Made by a program: the position numbers and the translations under genes. Source: Allacma fusca (lineage: Eukaryota; Arthropoda; Collembola; Symphypleona; Sminthuridae). Taken from it: a stretch of DNA of 64,000 bases. Where the stretch lies: positions 7,035,060 to 7,099,059 of the forward strand of contig OX359247.1 of assembly GCA_947179485.1 (NCBI GenBank), read 5' to 3'. Each line of letters opens with the position of its first letter. The stretch's first letter is position 1. A model generated the notes under the pieces. The model saw only the letters and a program-made list of their open reading frames with translations. It did not search any database and was not told where the DNA came from. Positions 1 through 10,778 of the stretch are shown here, piece by piece.

Positions 1-1728
1 AAATGATCCCAAACACACATTATTACACATGCGATACCTTCAATTAGTAATACCTGTATATGTACGCGTAATCAAAGTTAGTTTGTTAGTTAAATAAAAT
101 ACAGCTCTTGCTGGAAAGTACCGGTTACTTACATTACTACATGGCGTCTCATGAAATCAGAATACGTGATTGTTACTTTAACACATAAGATGATTAGCAG
201 ACAATTGATTACAAACATACTCGGATTAGCAAAGAATTAATTGGTTAGGCGCTGCCACTCTGATGTTTGTTTGTCATCACGTTATGGGTATCGGTGAATA
301 GAAAGGCACTTAGAAAGTCACGTTTTGTAACATTGTAACTCTCACGTTTTTGCACATGCATAAATTCATTTGCGTTTCCTCAATTAATCTTGTAATGACA
401 CTGATACCTATCTATATACATATCTATCAAAACATTTATTTCCCTCAAAGGAAGGGAAGCCCAGTACTTCAACAATCGATAACAATGAAAATCAGAGCAG
501 GTGAACCTGGGAGATCCTACAATGTATGTACATACATTAATTGTACCATTATTTTGTTTACACTATAAGATTGGTTTTTAGTTTTCATCAACTTTAATCG
601 GGCGACCCGAGATAAAAATTTGTAAACGTGACTGATAATTTTCAAACCCGGTTTTGCCGTTCCTTATATTTTGGCCACAATTGGATAATTGGTCTTCATT
701 TTTGTTTGTAAACATAGGTAGATATACCGTAAAAGTCTAAATATAAAGTATAAATTGCACGTAAGCATTATTCATCAATAGATATGCATTATTACTGTAA
801 TGGTTAATAAATGGTTGTAACGGCTGAGGCCGCTGTATCAACCAATAAAAACCTATTATTATTAGTAGTAATGGTTAATAAACCCTATGAATCAATGAAT
901 GATTACGATATTTTATTATTGTCACGGTTTCGCTATTTTAAGTTTTCACGTGATTGCTTTGCTTTCACGGTGGAATTTGGTTAGAAAATTTTCCGTGATG
1001 CTAATACCTTCCGAGATAGTATCTACTGATATTTTTTTGTCAGCAAACAAATATTGTTATTGTAAACCATGGGTAATCTGACTGCATTAAGAACACTCAA
1101 GTTAGTACTTTAGATTCACATGCTGAACCACTTGACTTGTCATCGGTGTTGTTGAGGCAGTAAAACGTGTGCGATAAATTTTGTACTCAACACTTTGCAC
1201 CTATGAAGATACGATATTACTTGTAAGATTACAGCGGAACTCTCGCATGACAATGACAAGATAAGCTAAACGAAAAAAACACAAAGCGTCCACCTGCTCT
1301 TGGAGCGAAATATTTATTACGGGTTGAAAATTCAAGTAGTAATAAGCATTACAGAGAGAATGAATATATAATTATATGTATAAACAGTAACATATTAGAC
1401 AGTAGCCATGTATGAATATATGAATGAAGCATAGATGTCAAAGCCCTGACTAACATTTGAGTCAGACTTCTTACCAAAGTACAATAATAATTTTATTATT
1501 TTTTAATTCGTACAATACATCTGTTTTGCCAAACGTTTTAGAAATAATTTCACTGTAGAACTTCAAAAACTCATTTCATAGTAAGATTAATTAAAGGAAA
1601 ACTACAGGGTGAGCATTTTTAGATTTCAAATTTTAGAACGAAGTAGAGACATGTTTCATTTTCAGTTTGAAGTTTCAGTACTCTCACAAAACCGAAACTC
1701 AACTTTATGCCTCAGATTTTTGACGGAT
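1..1728. other. AT-rich intergenic DNA, no gene recognised
   Basis: I see no open frame with a recognisable domain or coherent splice pattern on either strand. Short frames near 350-570, 900-1080 and 1609-1974 look like chance; the last one is antisense to the cyanase exon. Confidence 0.6.
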
Positions 1729-2380
1729 TTACCAATTGTTGAAAGGCAAGAATTTTCCATTCAGTGTGATTTGAACCCGGTCTCCTTTCGGATCCTCTAT
1801 CTTTTCAATATTGACTTTAAAATCAATAGCACTCATGATTCCGTCTCCAAATTTCTCCAGAACAAGCTCACGAATGGCCAGTCCGTAGGTTGCATTCATT
1901 TCTTGAAGTCTTGCCATGAAAGGATCCCGACTAAGTCCCTCCAAATCCTGGCTTCTCAAAGGCGGTTCAGCTAGTAGTGCCGCATTTTCCTCCGGGTTTT
2001 CAATTTGCAAAATGTCCAGCAATTTTTTTCCGGACGGAAGAGCCAGTGAGCTCTGACCTAAACAGACGGATGCCACAAACACAGGAGATAGGTCCAGTTG
2101 ACCAGCGAGGCTTTCCCAAGTCAATTTTTTTGCTCTTTTGGCAGCAAGCAACTTCTCAAGCAGTGGAGCTCGATCTTTCGTTAGCAACTTCGCCGGTGCA
2201 ATAGATGAGCTATTATCATATTAAACAAATTATTGTCTAATGATTATACTAATTATGAATTGTGACAATACAATTATTATTGCAACATCAACAACTCTCC
2301 CTTACTATGAACAACTATCCGTATACCTGACACAAATACACTAGAAATACTAATTGTGTAGTTAGAACTTACCTTGCCAT
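1729..2380 (-). CDS. cynS: Cyanate hydratase (cyanase), two exons
   Basis: Cyanase converts cyanate plus bicarbonate to carbamate and CO2; the carbamate then decays to ammonia and CO2. Model: complement(join(1729..2209, 2373..2380)), 162 aa. The long exon has no in-frame ATG at its 5' end. An 8-nt exon (ATG GCA AG, then GTAAGT) joins an acceptor AG at 2211-2210 in the correct phase and gives a start reading MASSS. Residues ~10-85 form the helical helix-turn-helix-like N-terminal part of cyanases; residues ~90-162 form the C-terminal catalytic domain. The catalytic triad of the bacterial enzyme (Arg96, Glu99, Ser122 in E. coli) is present as Arg103 and Glu106 in MARLQEM and Ser129 in GDGIMSAIDF. 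Length matches the family (~150-160 aa). No organellar targeting signal is evident, so it is probably cytosolic. The gene is rare in animals; spider-mite copies are known to be horizontally acquired, and the intron here argues against bacterial contamination. Confidence 0.95.
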
Positions 2381-2538
2381 CCTCAATTTCTGTAACTTAC
2401 TTTATCTCAATGTATTCCAAAATAAAAAGAAAACTAGTTACATTAATCACTCCGGCACTGTAAAAATATCTACACGTTTTCCGTCTATTTGAAAATACTG
2501 AATGACATTAGCCTGCACAAAACTTTAGCTCATTCTCA

Positions 2539-2947
2539 CTAATAATGCATGCACAATGCACATATGCTGGAATTTGAGCCAAAGTATGTTTGGAACCCCT
2601 CATGTTGGAATATACCAACTAATAGGATTTTAGGGCTTGCTGTAATGTAACATGAATATACATTTCCCCAGTTTTTGTGTGTTCTATCCTGAACCTTCAA
2701 TTCCACTGGTTTCAAAAGCTTCTCTCCAAGTTCAAGGTTATTTTTAACTTATTGAACAAGTTATTCCGGTGTAGTCTCCAAAAATAACGTCGTAGCATCC
2801 TATAAGAAACAACGTTGTCACTATAGTGCTCAACATGCAAATAGCAAAAAATACGCTCTCACGCTCTGGTTTCCAACTCCAACTTCCAAAACATGCATGG
2901 AAAATTAAAGCCAAAAATAAGATGATATTTGGATGCAATGATTTCAT
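2539..2947 (-). CDS. Putative small secreted protein, two exons (tentative)
   Basis: Tentative model: complement(join(2539..2747, 2863..2947)), 97 aa. The first exon begins with ATG and encodes a good signal peptide (charged start, hydrophobic stretch rich in I/L/F/A, then ACFGS). It is followed by a GTGAGA donor. An acceptor AG at 2749-2748 restores an open frame of about 70 codons to a TAG. Phases agree. I recognise no domain in the mature part. An alternative acceptor near 2816 would give a much shorter peptide ending by 2748. Function unknown; the splice choice needs transcript evidence. Confidence 0.4.
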
Positions 2948-3418
2948 AAGGCAGATTCCAACGGGGATCTAGTCCGAGTAACATCCTAATAACTAATCGA
3001 AATATGCGTATATTACTGTCAGGGTTTTATTTACATTCTGTACCAAGAACAAATATATTTTTTTGAGTTTTAACACTGCCTGACTGGATACTTTGCCATT
3101 TGCATTCCACACGAGTTGTGTTATGTGCTCTTGAAATAGTAATGCTTCATTGAGTACCACTAAACAAAAAGAATTAATGGAGGAGTAACAGATTTAATGC
3201 AGCAGACAATAATTTCCAGCAAAAATGCACTAAAATTAAATTTATGCTCTAAAATCTTTCATTGCTGTCTGACGTACATAATGTAGCTCCGAACTCTGAG
3301 CAGGCAAACAGTACTACTACTCGTTATAGCTGATGGATTGAGAAAAATAAAAGGAATGCCAATTGTTTGTCCCAAATACTGTTCAAATCCCGTGGATAAG
3401 TTCATAAATCCTATAATC

Positions 3419-4009
3419 ATGTTTGTTCGGAACAAAACTCTACCGACTGTTACCCTAAGTGTTTTTTGCCTCCTTTGCTTGGCTCTGGCAGTTCAGTCAA
3501 AATTGGGTAAGTGAAGATGCAGATACAGCATTTGGAAATTTCTACATTAATTGTACGAATTTTAAACACTAATAATTATTGTGCCATAGCCATACGATGT
3601 GACAAACAGCAGATTTCACAATACACAAATTGTTTGAATAAGTTGTTGAAAACCCCGTCGGAGAGTCTTCCAGTTTGCGGATCCGATGGTTTGTGGTATT
3701 TTAATTCTTGCCACTTGTCTTGCACCAAGGCAGAAAAAAAGAAAAGTAATTACAAAATTGAGGAGAATTTGAGCATTTTAAAAAATCTGTTTTAAAATAA
3801 ATAATTAATCTAGACTTAAAAACAAATGTGGTACAATTAAATGCAGCTGTTGTTCAATAAAGCTCCGGGAAGCCAAAGATGTAAGAATAAGAATTAAAAT
3901 AATGGAATGTTATATTCTAGATCTCCAGGTCTCTCCTGACACGCAAGTTTGTGGGGCTAGACAAGTGATAGGTCTGGAAATAACTTCAACTCCACCTTCA
4001 TCCAACTAA
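3419..4009 (+). CDS. Secreted Kazal-type single-domain peptide, three exons
   Basis: Model: join(3419..3506, 3590..3745, 3921..4009), 110 aa, all junctions GT-AG and all phase 1. Exon 1 encodes a signal peptide with a hydrophobic core rich in V/L/F/C/A. Exon 2 carries the Kazal signature: a Cys shortly after the junction, a second Cys (TNC), then VCGSDG, a conserved Tyr, and the NSCHLSC pair. The sixth cysteine comes from exon 3 (QVCGA), followed by a Ser/Thr/Pro-rich tail. Kazal domains typically inhibit serine proteases outside the cell; in arthropods they occur in gut, haemolymph and glands. Whether this one inhibits anything depends on the P1 region and cannot be settled here. The spacing between cysteines 2 and 3 is longer than in classical Kazal domains, so it may be an atypical member. 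Confidence 0.8.
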
Positions 4010-4182
4010 CGACATTGACATGGAAAATATTTGAAATGATCTGCTTCAGCAGTAGGGACCATATGTATTAGAAAAATCAGTACTTCCAATCACGACATCC
4101 ACAGAACTTCATTAAACGATTTTGCTTTCCCAGTACATAATTTTGGCTATTTATTATATGTTTGTTTATATAATTAATGATA

Positions 4183-5112
4183 TTAGTTTACGGGTTTCCG
4201 AGGTAGGAAAATCTCAGCGAGCATACACCTAACACCTCCACCCCCATTAATCTCAATAATATCAACATTTGAGTGACAGATTTGATTATATCTCTTTATC
4301 CGCTCAATTTGTTCCCCACGAAGGCTGTTAAATGCCTGCGTGCTCATAAATAGTATCTTTTCTCCACTAGTGCTATTTTTCAACTGGAGGACATTCCCTG
4401 CAAATCTGCACATCTGATTTATATCAATAAGAATTATATCCTTCCCTGAGCTCGCCAATGTCTCCAGAACTCTCATTCTTTCATTTTCACTTCGTATGGA
4501 CTCTATACAAATAATGGCGTAGCGGTCGGCCACACTCATCATGACATTTGTGTGGTAAATTGCTCTCCCATGAGAGTCCACAGCATGGAAAGAAACTCGT
4601 GTGTAGTTCAATAAGGCACAATATGATTCCAGGACACGGGGATGCGTTCTGGGAGACAAACAAGCGTAGGCTATTCGATTTTTCCGGTCCAGTACCACAC
4701 TTCCAGTTCCTTCCAGGAATTCATTGGCTTGCTCGTAATGGATCATACTAAATGTATCCGACACGTAGAATTTTTCATGGATGGCAGCAAGAACCTGTTT
4801 TTTCCGCTCTGCTCGACGGTTGATGGAGTACATGGGATGAAGACAAACAGTGCCGTCGTCGTAGAAGGAGATCCAATTATTTGGGAAAATTGAGTCGGGT
4901 GTGTGAGGATCGACTGTATCAGTTACACAAGTGACGTCGATCCCATTCTCACGGAGTAATTTTACTAAATTCTCAAATTGCTCCAGTGCTTTGATGTGAA
5001 CGTTCTCATCATTCTCATCCGTCAGTCTTTGGAAGGCATTTGTTAGGGACGTCTCGTAGTTGTAGGCAAAGTTGACTGGTTTTATCATCAGCACGTTGGA
5101 AGTCGTTTCCAT
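4183..5112 (-). CDS. CtlX/DDAH-like guanidino-group modifying hydrolase
   Basis: Single coding exon, 309 aa. I chose the ATG at 5112-5110, reading METTSNVLMIKPVNF. The frame continues a little upstream but meets a strong acceptor (TTTGCTTGCAG), so a 5' UTR intron is likely. The protein is a penta-fold enzyme of the amidinotransferase / arginine deiminase superfamily. It resembles bacterial citrulline-utilisation hydrolases (CtlX) and, more distantly, dimethylarginine hydrolases. Visible motifs: DSIFPNNW (73-80), the EGTGS turn (134-138), the catalytic His region IYHTNVMM (His187) and the catalytic Cys region GGGGVRCMLAEIF (Cys296). CtlX-type enzymes are reported to cleave citrulline to ornithine, CO2 and ammonia. 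The exact substrate here (citrulline, arginine or methylarginine) is not fixed by the sequence. No signal peptide; likely cytosolic. Bacterial affinity makes it a transfer candidate. Confidence 0.85.
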   Translation of the reverse strand: METTSNVLMIKPVNFAYNYETSLTNAFQRLTDENDENVHIKALEQFENLVKLLRENGIDVTCVTDTVDPHTPDSIFPNNWISFYDDGTVCLHPMYSINRRAERKKQVLAAIHEKFYVSDTFSMIHYEQANEFLEGTGSVVLDRKNRIAYACLSPRTHPRVLESYCALLNYTRVSFHAVDSHGRAIYHTNVMMSVADRYAIICIESIRSENERMRVLETLASSGKDIILIDINQMCRFAGNVLQLKNSTSGEKILFMSTQAFNSLRGEQIERIKRYNQICHSNVDIIEINGGGGVRCMLAEIFLPRKPVN

Positions 5113-7879
5113 TTTTCCTCCTTCCCTCGAAACTGCAAGCAAAGAATCTATTTATATACATAATTACATGTACGTACAGATACAACGTTACTGGGTAAAG
5201 GTCGTCAGGAAAGACTTTTATTCCTATATCTCTCCGACAGCTCCTACCCAGAAGGAGTCTGACTACAAGTTGGAGAAAACAGTTTGACACCCTTTACGCA
5301 CACACTTTACTAGGAATCTTCACAAGTTTATAGATTCATTAACATCGCAGTGTCAACTTCAATGATGACAGTAGAGTTGTAATGATGCCCCCGAACCACA
5401 AATAAACACAAGAGATATTAGTACTTAAATTTCAGGATCTGTAGATACTTACAATAATTTGATTTTGGTCTGCCGAAATCCCAAGCTGATTTATACTTCA
5501 ATACAGATTGGACATGGAGTAATAATTGTGAGCGATGACAGAAGTCAAACAATCAAATAAATCTGCGAATAAACACCAATAATTAGTATTGATTGTAAGA
5601 CATTAATTGAGATACAGATTTTTGATTGAAGAAATAATAATAATTTGATTGCAAGCAAGCAAATGTCTAGTAAATACCTAGGACTATCTCTTGAGACACT
5701 GTACACATAATTATGTATACGTAATGTGTTATTTTGTATGTCCATGTAAGACTAGTAAGACTGTTGGGACTCCTAAAGGAAAATTCTTAAGAGAAGTGTA
5801 ACATCCCAAGATGAACCTAATGAGCTATACCCTTTTCCTGATGGAATTGTTGTAAAATAAAACGATCAAAATATCTTACCGTTACCACGTGGTTCAATCA
5901 GGTCTTGGTGTGCACCCAAATATACATTTCCTCTGTTATTGTTTCAAGAACCACAAGACTAATTGCATGGGATTGAAAGGAACAACTTCGTTACATAAGC
6001 GAACAGGTCCACAGTTAACTGATACTGCTCAAGTTACCCTTGAATTCTACATAATATGAAGAAGCTCTAGCTACATCTTACAGTGTGACAACGGTCCGTA
6101 GTACTAGTTAAATAGATACAAATATTACTTTACTCAAGGGCAACATCGATTTATAATTTTACCGACATAATTTCTTCAAGCCCCTGCCCTTATACTATAC
6201 TTGAATCTAACAACATGCAATTACTAGCAGAGTTTACATAAACATTTGCCTGTGGTGGTATGTCCTGACCTGATTTATGCACCCCAAATAAAACTGAATT
6301 ACTAATTAACCTCAATAGTGTAGTTTCTTTATGGAAGCGCTTGGAAGTTCCAAAGCGTGTAGCTCAGTATTCCTTTTACCATTTGAATGAACATGTTTTG
6401 AAAACTGATCCTTGTATAAGTCATCCAGTACGGCACGGCTTCTTTTTTTCTTTTTAAATTCCAACTAACTAAACGATCCCAGTGAGATACAAATACAATA
6501 TGCCCTGTCAATGCAACACCCCAATATATATTTGTTTAATTTTGAGTTTCCAAAAATTAGCAGGGTGTCAAAGTGTGTGTACTTACTGCAAGGAGCTAAT
6601 TCCAAAACCTAGAGTGAATAATTCTTCCAAGAAGACAGTCTCTCCACAACGATTTGCTAACAGTGAAAACAAACACAGGGAGCGGAAAGATGTTAAATTT
6701 TAAAGTAATGCTAATGAACACTTGCATTGCACCTTTATTAAATTCCCTTACGGATTTACATACTACACAGATTGGAAAATATCTGTAAGTGTAGGCATTA
6801 CAAGGATCAGTTTTTACCGGTTGTTGGAGCTTGGCATGCTCAAGCCCTCTCAACTCATGGCAATAATTAAAGATGCTAATAGCACTTTCTGTTTATATTT
6901 TTACTGGACAGATTCCCTGCGTCACAGGAATCACTCCATTGTCATTCCTCACTCGGGATTTTCTTGAAGGGCAATTAATTCAATAAGTCAAAATCTCAAT
7001 AATGAGTTTAGCACTCGGCTGTTGATTTTTGAGGCTTGTTTCTTACACGGTTCCAAATAATACATTTTTTGTGTCTGTAAATGCGGATAATATATTTATT
7101 CCAACAGCATCTTTCCCAAATGTCAAGGTCGGATTAGAAGATTCTCCAAGTTCAACTGTAATCCCCCAGACTTAATTGAATAGACCAGGAGCAGATTAAG
7201 GAATGTGATTCGTTTAAATTCTTGCGTGCACTGCGTCTTTCGTTTGATCATAAACTTGGGATTTTATTCCCTTTAGAAGTTGTTATAAGTATGAGCTAAA
7301 TTCTTGCAGATGCTACTGACAATGAGGCAGAAATATTTGAAATGGAGCAATGAATATAGCCCCTTTGTGATAATGGCATCAAGGAAATTTCACTTTCCTT
7401 GTCACCTTTGTCTAAAATTACTTACAGTCATCGTTATTTCTGTTATTTGAGTAGCCGACTCTGGAAGGAGCTCCTGAGCATGTGAAGATAATTTGTGCTC
7501 TAAACTACTTCACTTGAAAGAACAACATGTGGAGGTCATAGACGCATACGTAAGTGCATACATGAATATGTACTCAAAACAGTAATAATTACTTACAGTC
7601 ATAAAGAAAAACGAATTAGCTAAAAGTGTACACTGAATAGGTAATCCAATTACCATGAATCATCGTAGCCATGAAGATCCATTTGCACCAAGAACTCATG
7701 TCAAGAGATTCGGATCCAAAAATAATACAAACATAATGTAATTATAAAATAGGATAAACAAACTAATTCCCACTTGGCTCAAACTTGCATATTTATCGAT
7801 TCCCAAAGTGTATATATTGTAGGGAGCACCCGTAGATGGGTTCAAATGAAAAGCTAACTTTTCATACCTCTTTGGCAAA
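5113..7879. other. Intergenic DNA without recognisable gene
   Basis: This stretch of about 2.8 kb holds only short unrelated frames (for example near 5545-5745, 6329-6511 and 6596-6853) with no domain or splice logic. The left end probably includes the promoter and 5' UTR of the CtlX-like gene. Confidence 0.5.
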
Positions 7880-8657
7880 ATGTACTTAAAAACATTTTTA
7901 GTTCTTGTGGTCTTTATGACTGCCACTGCTTCCCCTACTCACGGAGGGAATGGCATAGAAAGCACCCGACTAAGATTTAAAGTATCGGGGAGGTGAGGTT
8001 TTTATTTATATTTATATCATATCTATATTTAACAGGCCATAAAATCCCCACATTGCTGGTTCGGAACGAACCTGATGTTTACAAATAATTTAACGGGATT
8101 TTTAAATTTAGAGATCTGAAGGATAAGCATACAATCCTAGAGCTGGCTCCTTATGTGGACATCTACTACACACAGAATGGAGAAGTTGGGGAAACAAAAT
8201 TGGGACGTACGGAACCTCTAGCTGGCACCAAAAATCCAGACTGGACTGATACTTTCGCTTTCGATTTTGACCGAAGCAAGAACCAGGTATAAAACCAGAG
8301 GGAAAAAAGTTTCAGAAATTCAAATCTTTGATTGCAATCATGACTATTTACTTATAACATATGTAATTAGATAATATAGTTTTGTATAATTTGATATTAT
8401 TAATAATTATTTGTATGGTTATGAGCTATTTGTAACGTGTCATTATTTGTAGTTATACGTAGGAAGATTTCAAAGTCTAATTCGATCAATATATTAATTT
8501 TCAGAAATGGCACTTCAAAGTGTATGATGATGACCGCCTGAGAGAAAAAGATACGGAAGGAGAGGTCTGGGTTACAGTGAGTGACTTTGTTGACAGTGAC
8601 GAAAACTTGCAAGTAAATCTGAGCAAGAAAGGATTCCTTATTATTAAGCGAGCATAA
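7880..8657 (+). CDS. Secreted single C2-domain protein, array copy 1 (degenerate Ca loop)
   Basis: Model: join(7880..7992, 8112..8286, 8505..8657), 146 aa. Exon 1 gives a signal peptide (MYLKTFLVLVVFMTATAS) and the first beta strand. Exon 2 spans the C2 core up to NPDWTDTFAFDFDR. Exon 3 carries KWHFKVYDDDRLREKD and the C-terminal strands ending in IIKRA. Junction phases (2, 0) match the two downstream paralogues exactly. C2 domains usually bind Ca2+ and phospholipid through aspartates in three loops. Here the loop-1 aspartates of the sister copies are replaced (His44 and Ala50 where they have Asp and Asp), while the loop-3 aspartates remain. The protein probably binds calcium weakly or not at all. 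Secreted proteins made of one C2 domain are unusual; function unknown. Confidence 0.85.
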
Positions 8658-10116
8658 ATATTTTGTTTATTTTGAAACAATACAAAAATACTAATGTGAG
8701 AGCCTCTTGTTCTTTACATGAAGAATGTATCATTCTAAAGTGTACAATGGGCTGATGTGTAAACAAAATAACTAACGTTGTAGTTACGAAAAATTACGAT
8801 TTATGTAAACATATTCAGTGCAGGCATGGTTCCACAGCTGCCTCTGGCCAATACAAAATCCAGTAAAAATGCAAGCACTGAGTGCAAACAACAAGTAATG
8901 AAATGCAAGGAATTTGTAAATAGAAATATGAATGTATACATCCAACTCAAAGGTTCCAGATTTAGTGCATAATAAATTAATGTTTTATGGTGACAACTTG
9001 TCAAGCGGTAAGAAATCTTGAAGTAATTATTATACTGTAAATTATTATATTAAATATTTATAAGTAGTTATATTTTTATAGTTGAATAGATCTTCAACAT
9101 GTTTAAATTTCCTCAGCTGAACATATCAATTTTACTTAGGTCTGCTAACTGTGCCAAATAAAATTGAGTATTTGCATTCCTTAAGATGCTTATCTGCCTT
9201 TACTTTTCATTTTTATAAATCTGGAAGCTTTACAGCGCTTACGTTTAATTTTGCCGATGTCAAATATTTCTATATTAATCAATTTTTATATTGCACCAAG
9301 GAGCATGGAATTTAATATGTGCCCAATTAACTCGCCGATTTGAGTTTTGAAGCAGGTTGTAGAAAAGCTAATGGAGTTTCTACTCAAAGCGATATGAACT
9401 CAATAAAACATCGGTATCATGTAAGTGGTTTATTTTGTTTTTGTAAAATTGATCGTCTGCACAAAACAGTTTTAATGGAAAATCCATCTGGTTCATTTTG
9501 CCCCCCCCCCCGGACCTGATCCTTTATTTTTATTGAATTTGAGAAATGAGCTTGGAAGTCGTAAAAATCTAATTGATTTGAATTCGGGAAACCCAGCACC
9601 AAGTTTAGTCACGAAGCTTACACTCACCTGTGCTGCATATTTTGTGCTGACAATTATGTTTATTATTTATTTTAATAACCCTCTATGATGTAATATATTC
9701 GTGAACTTCCGTGACTTCTCAGTGATCTTCACTGTTGGAAGACGATTCTAAAAATACCTTTGGGGCACCATTATTGAAAAAATAATGTTGACGATGCACA
9801 CATGGTGACAACACTACCTGCAGTAAACATCAGTGAAGGTCGTGAGAGAAAGTTTAAGTACTTTTGTACACATGCACTTACCATATTCTTTTGCCCGAGT
9901 TAGTCATACGGCGTATGTATACTGGCAAGCAATAATCATTATTTATGACATCGACAAAAACCTATTAACATTAATTATATCCTCTGCACAATCTCACAGT
10001 GGGCTCTTAAATATAAAAATTACGACTTCACCCATTCATTTTTGCTTCAGCTTCCATTTCCTTTAGAACTTCTGGAAGTGCTCTCTTGTGGAAGCGGAAA
10101 AATTGGTTCCTTTAAA
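8658..10116. other. Spacer between C2 copies 1 and 2
   Basis: No coding feature seen. It contains a run of ten or more C near 9501-9511 and, just before copy 2, a TATA-like TTAAATATAAAA at about 10006-10017. Downstream of that comes a CTTCAGCTTCC block (about 10045-10060) that recurs upstream of copy 3 (about 11667-11680), suggesting a shared transcription start or 5' UTR. Confidence 0.45.
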
Positions 10117-10778
10117 ATGTATTGGAAAACTATCGCAATTTTGTTGGCTATTTTTGCCACGGCTGCTGTGGCAGCTCCTGGACGAGCAGAAGATAGGCAA
10201 CGACTAAGATTCAAAGTCTCAGCAAGGTAATGTGCTAAAAATAATTTTAAAATATAGAATTTCAAAACATTACTTAGTGGTGTTGTAATTATTTTGCTGA
10301 TATTGCTGATTTAAAAAAAATTCCAGGGGACTTAAATCTAAGGACACTTTCGGCACTATTGATCCTTACCTCAAAATTTACTACACGGAGAATGAAGGAA
10401 CGTCTGAGACCAAGTTGGGGCGTTCGGAAACAATTTCCAGGAACCAAAATCCTGATTGGTCAGAAGCGTTTACTTTTGAATTTGATCGATACAAGAGACA
10501 GGTGAGTAGAGATACAAAATGTCTTTCGGTTTTGCTATACATACAATTTATTTATGTAAATATTTGAATCTCAAGGGAGAATTTCCATAAAAATAAGCGT
10601 GCAAACTCCGTTCGTTATTTTGCAGAGATGGCACTTCTACGTCTACGACCATGATCTTCTCATGCGGGACGACAAAGCCGGAGAGGTTTGGGTAACTGTG
10701 AGTGATTTCGTAGACAGCGACCAGCACTTGCAAGTCAACCTCAACAAGAAGGGCTACCTTATCATTAAACGAGCCTAA
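10117..10778 (+). CDS. Secreted single C2-domain protein, array copy 2
   Basis: Model: join(10117..10226, 10327..10501, 10626..10778), 145 aa. The signal peptide is MYWKTIAILLAIFATAAVAA, with cleavage probably near AAPG. The C2 domain fills the rest: strand RLRFKVSAR, loop 1 KDTFGTIDPYLKIYY with both aspartates (Asp43, Asp49), the NPDWSEAFTFEFD motif typical of C2 strand 4, then YVYDHDLLMRDDKAGE with the loop-3 aspartates. It ends in LIIKRA. No transmembrane segment or second domain. Expected to act outside the cell as a calcium-dependent lipid- or protein-binding module. Exon lengths differ from its neighbours by a single codon in exon 1. It is very close to copy 3, including near-identical exon 3 wording (GEVWVTVSDFVDSDQHLQVN). 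Confidence 0.9.

Noticed and set aside
1609..1974. 121-codon plus-strand frame
   Set aside because: It is antisense to the cyanase catalytic exon and is explained by it.
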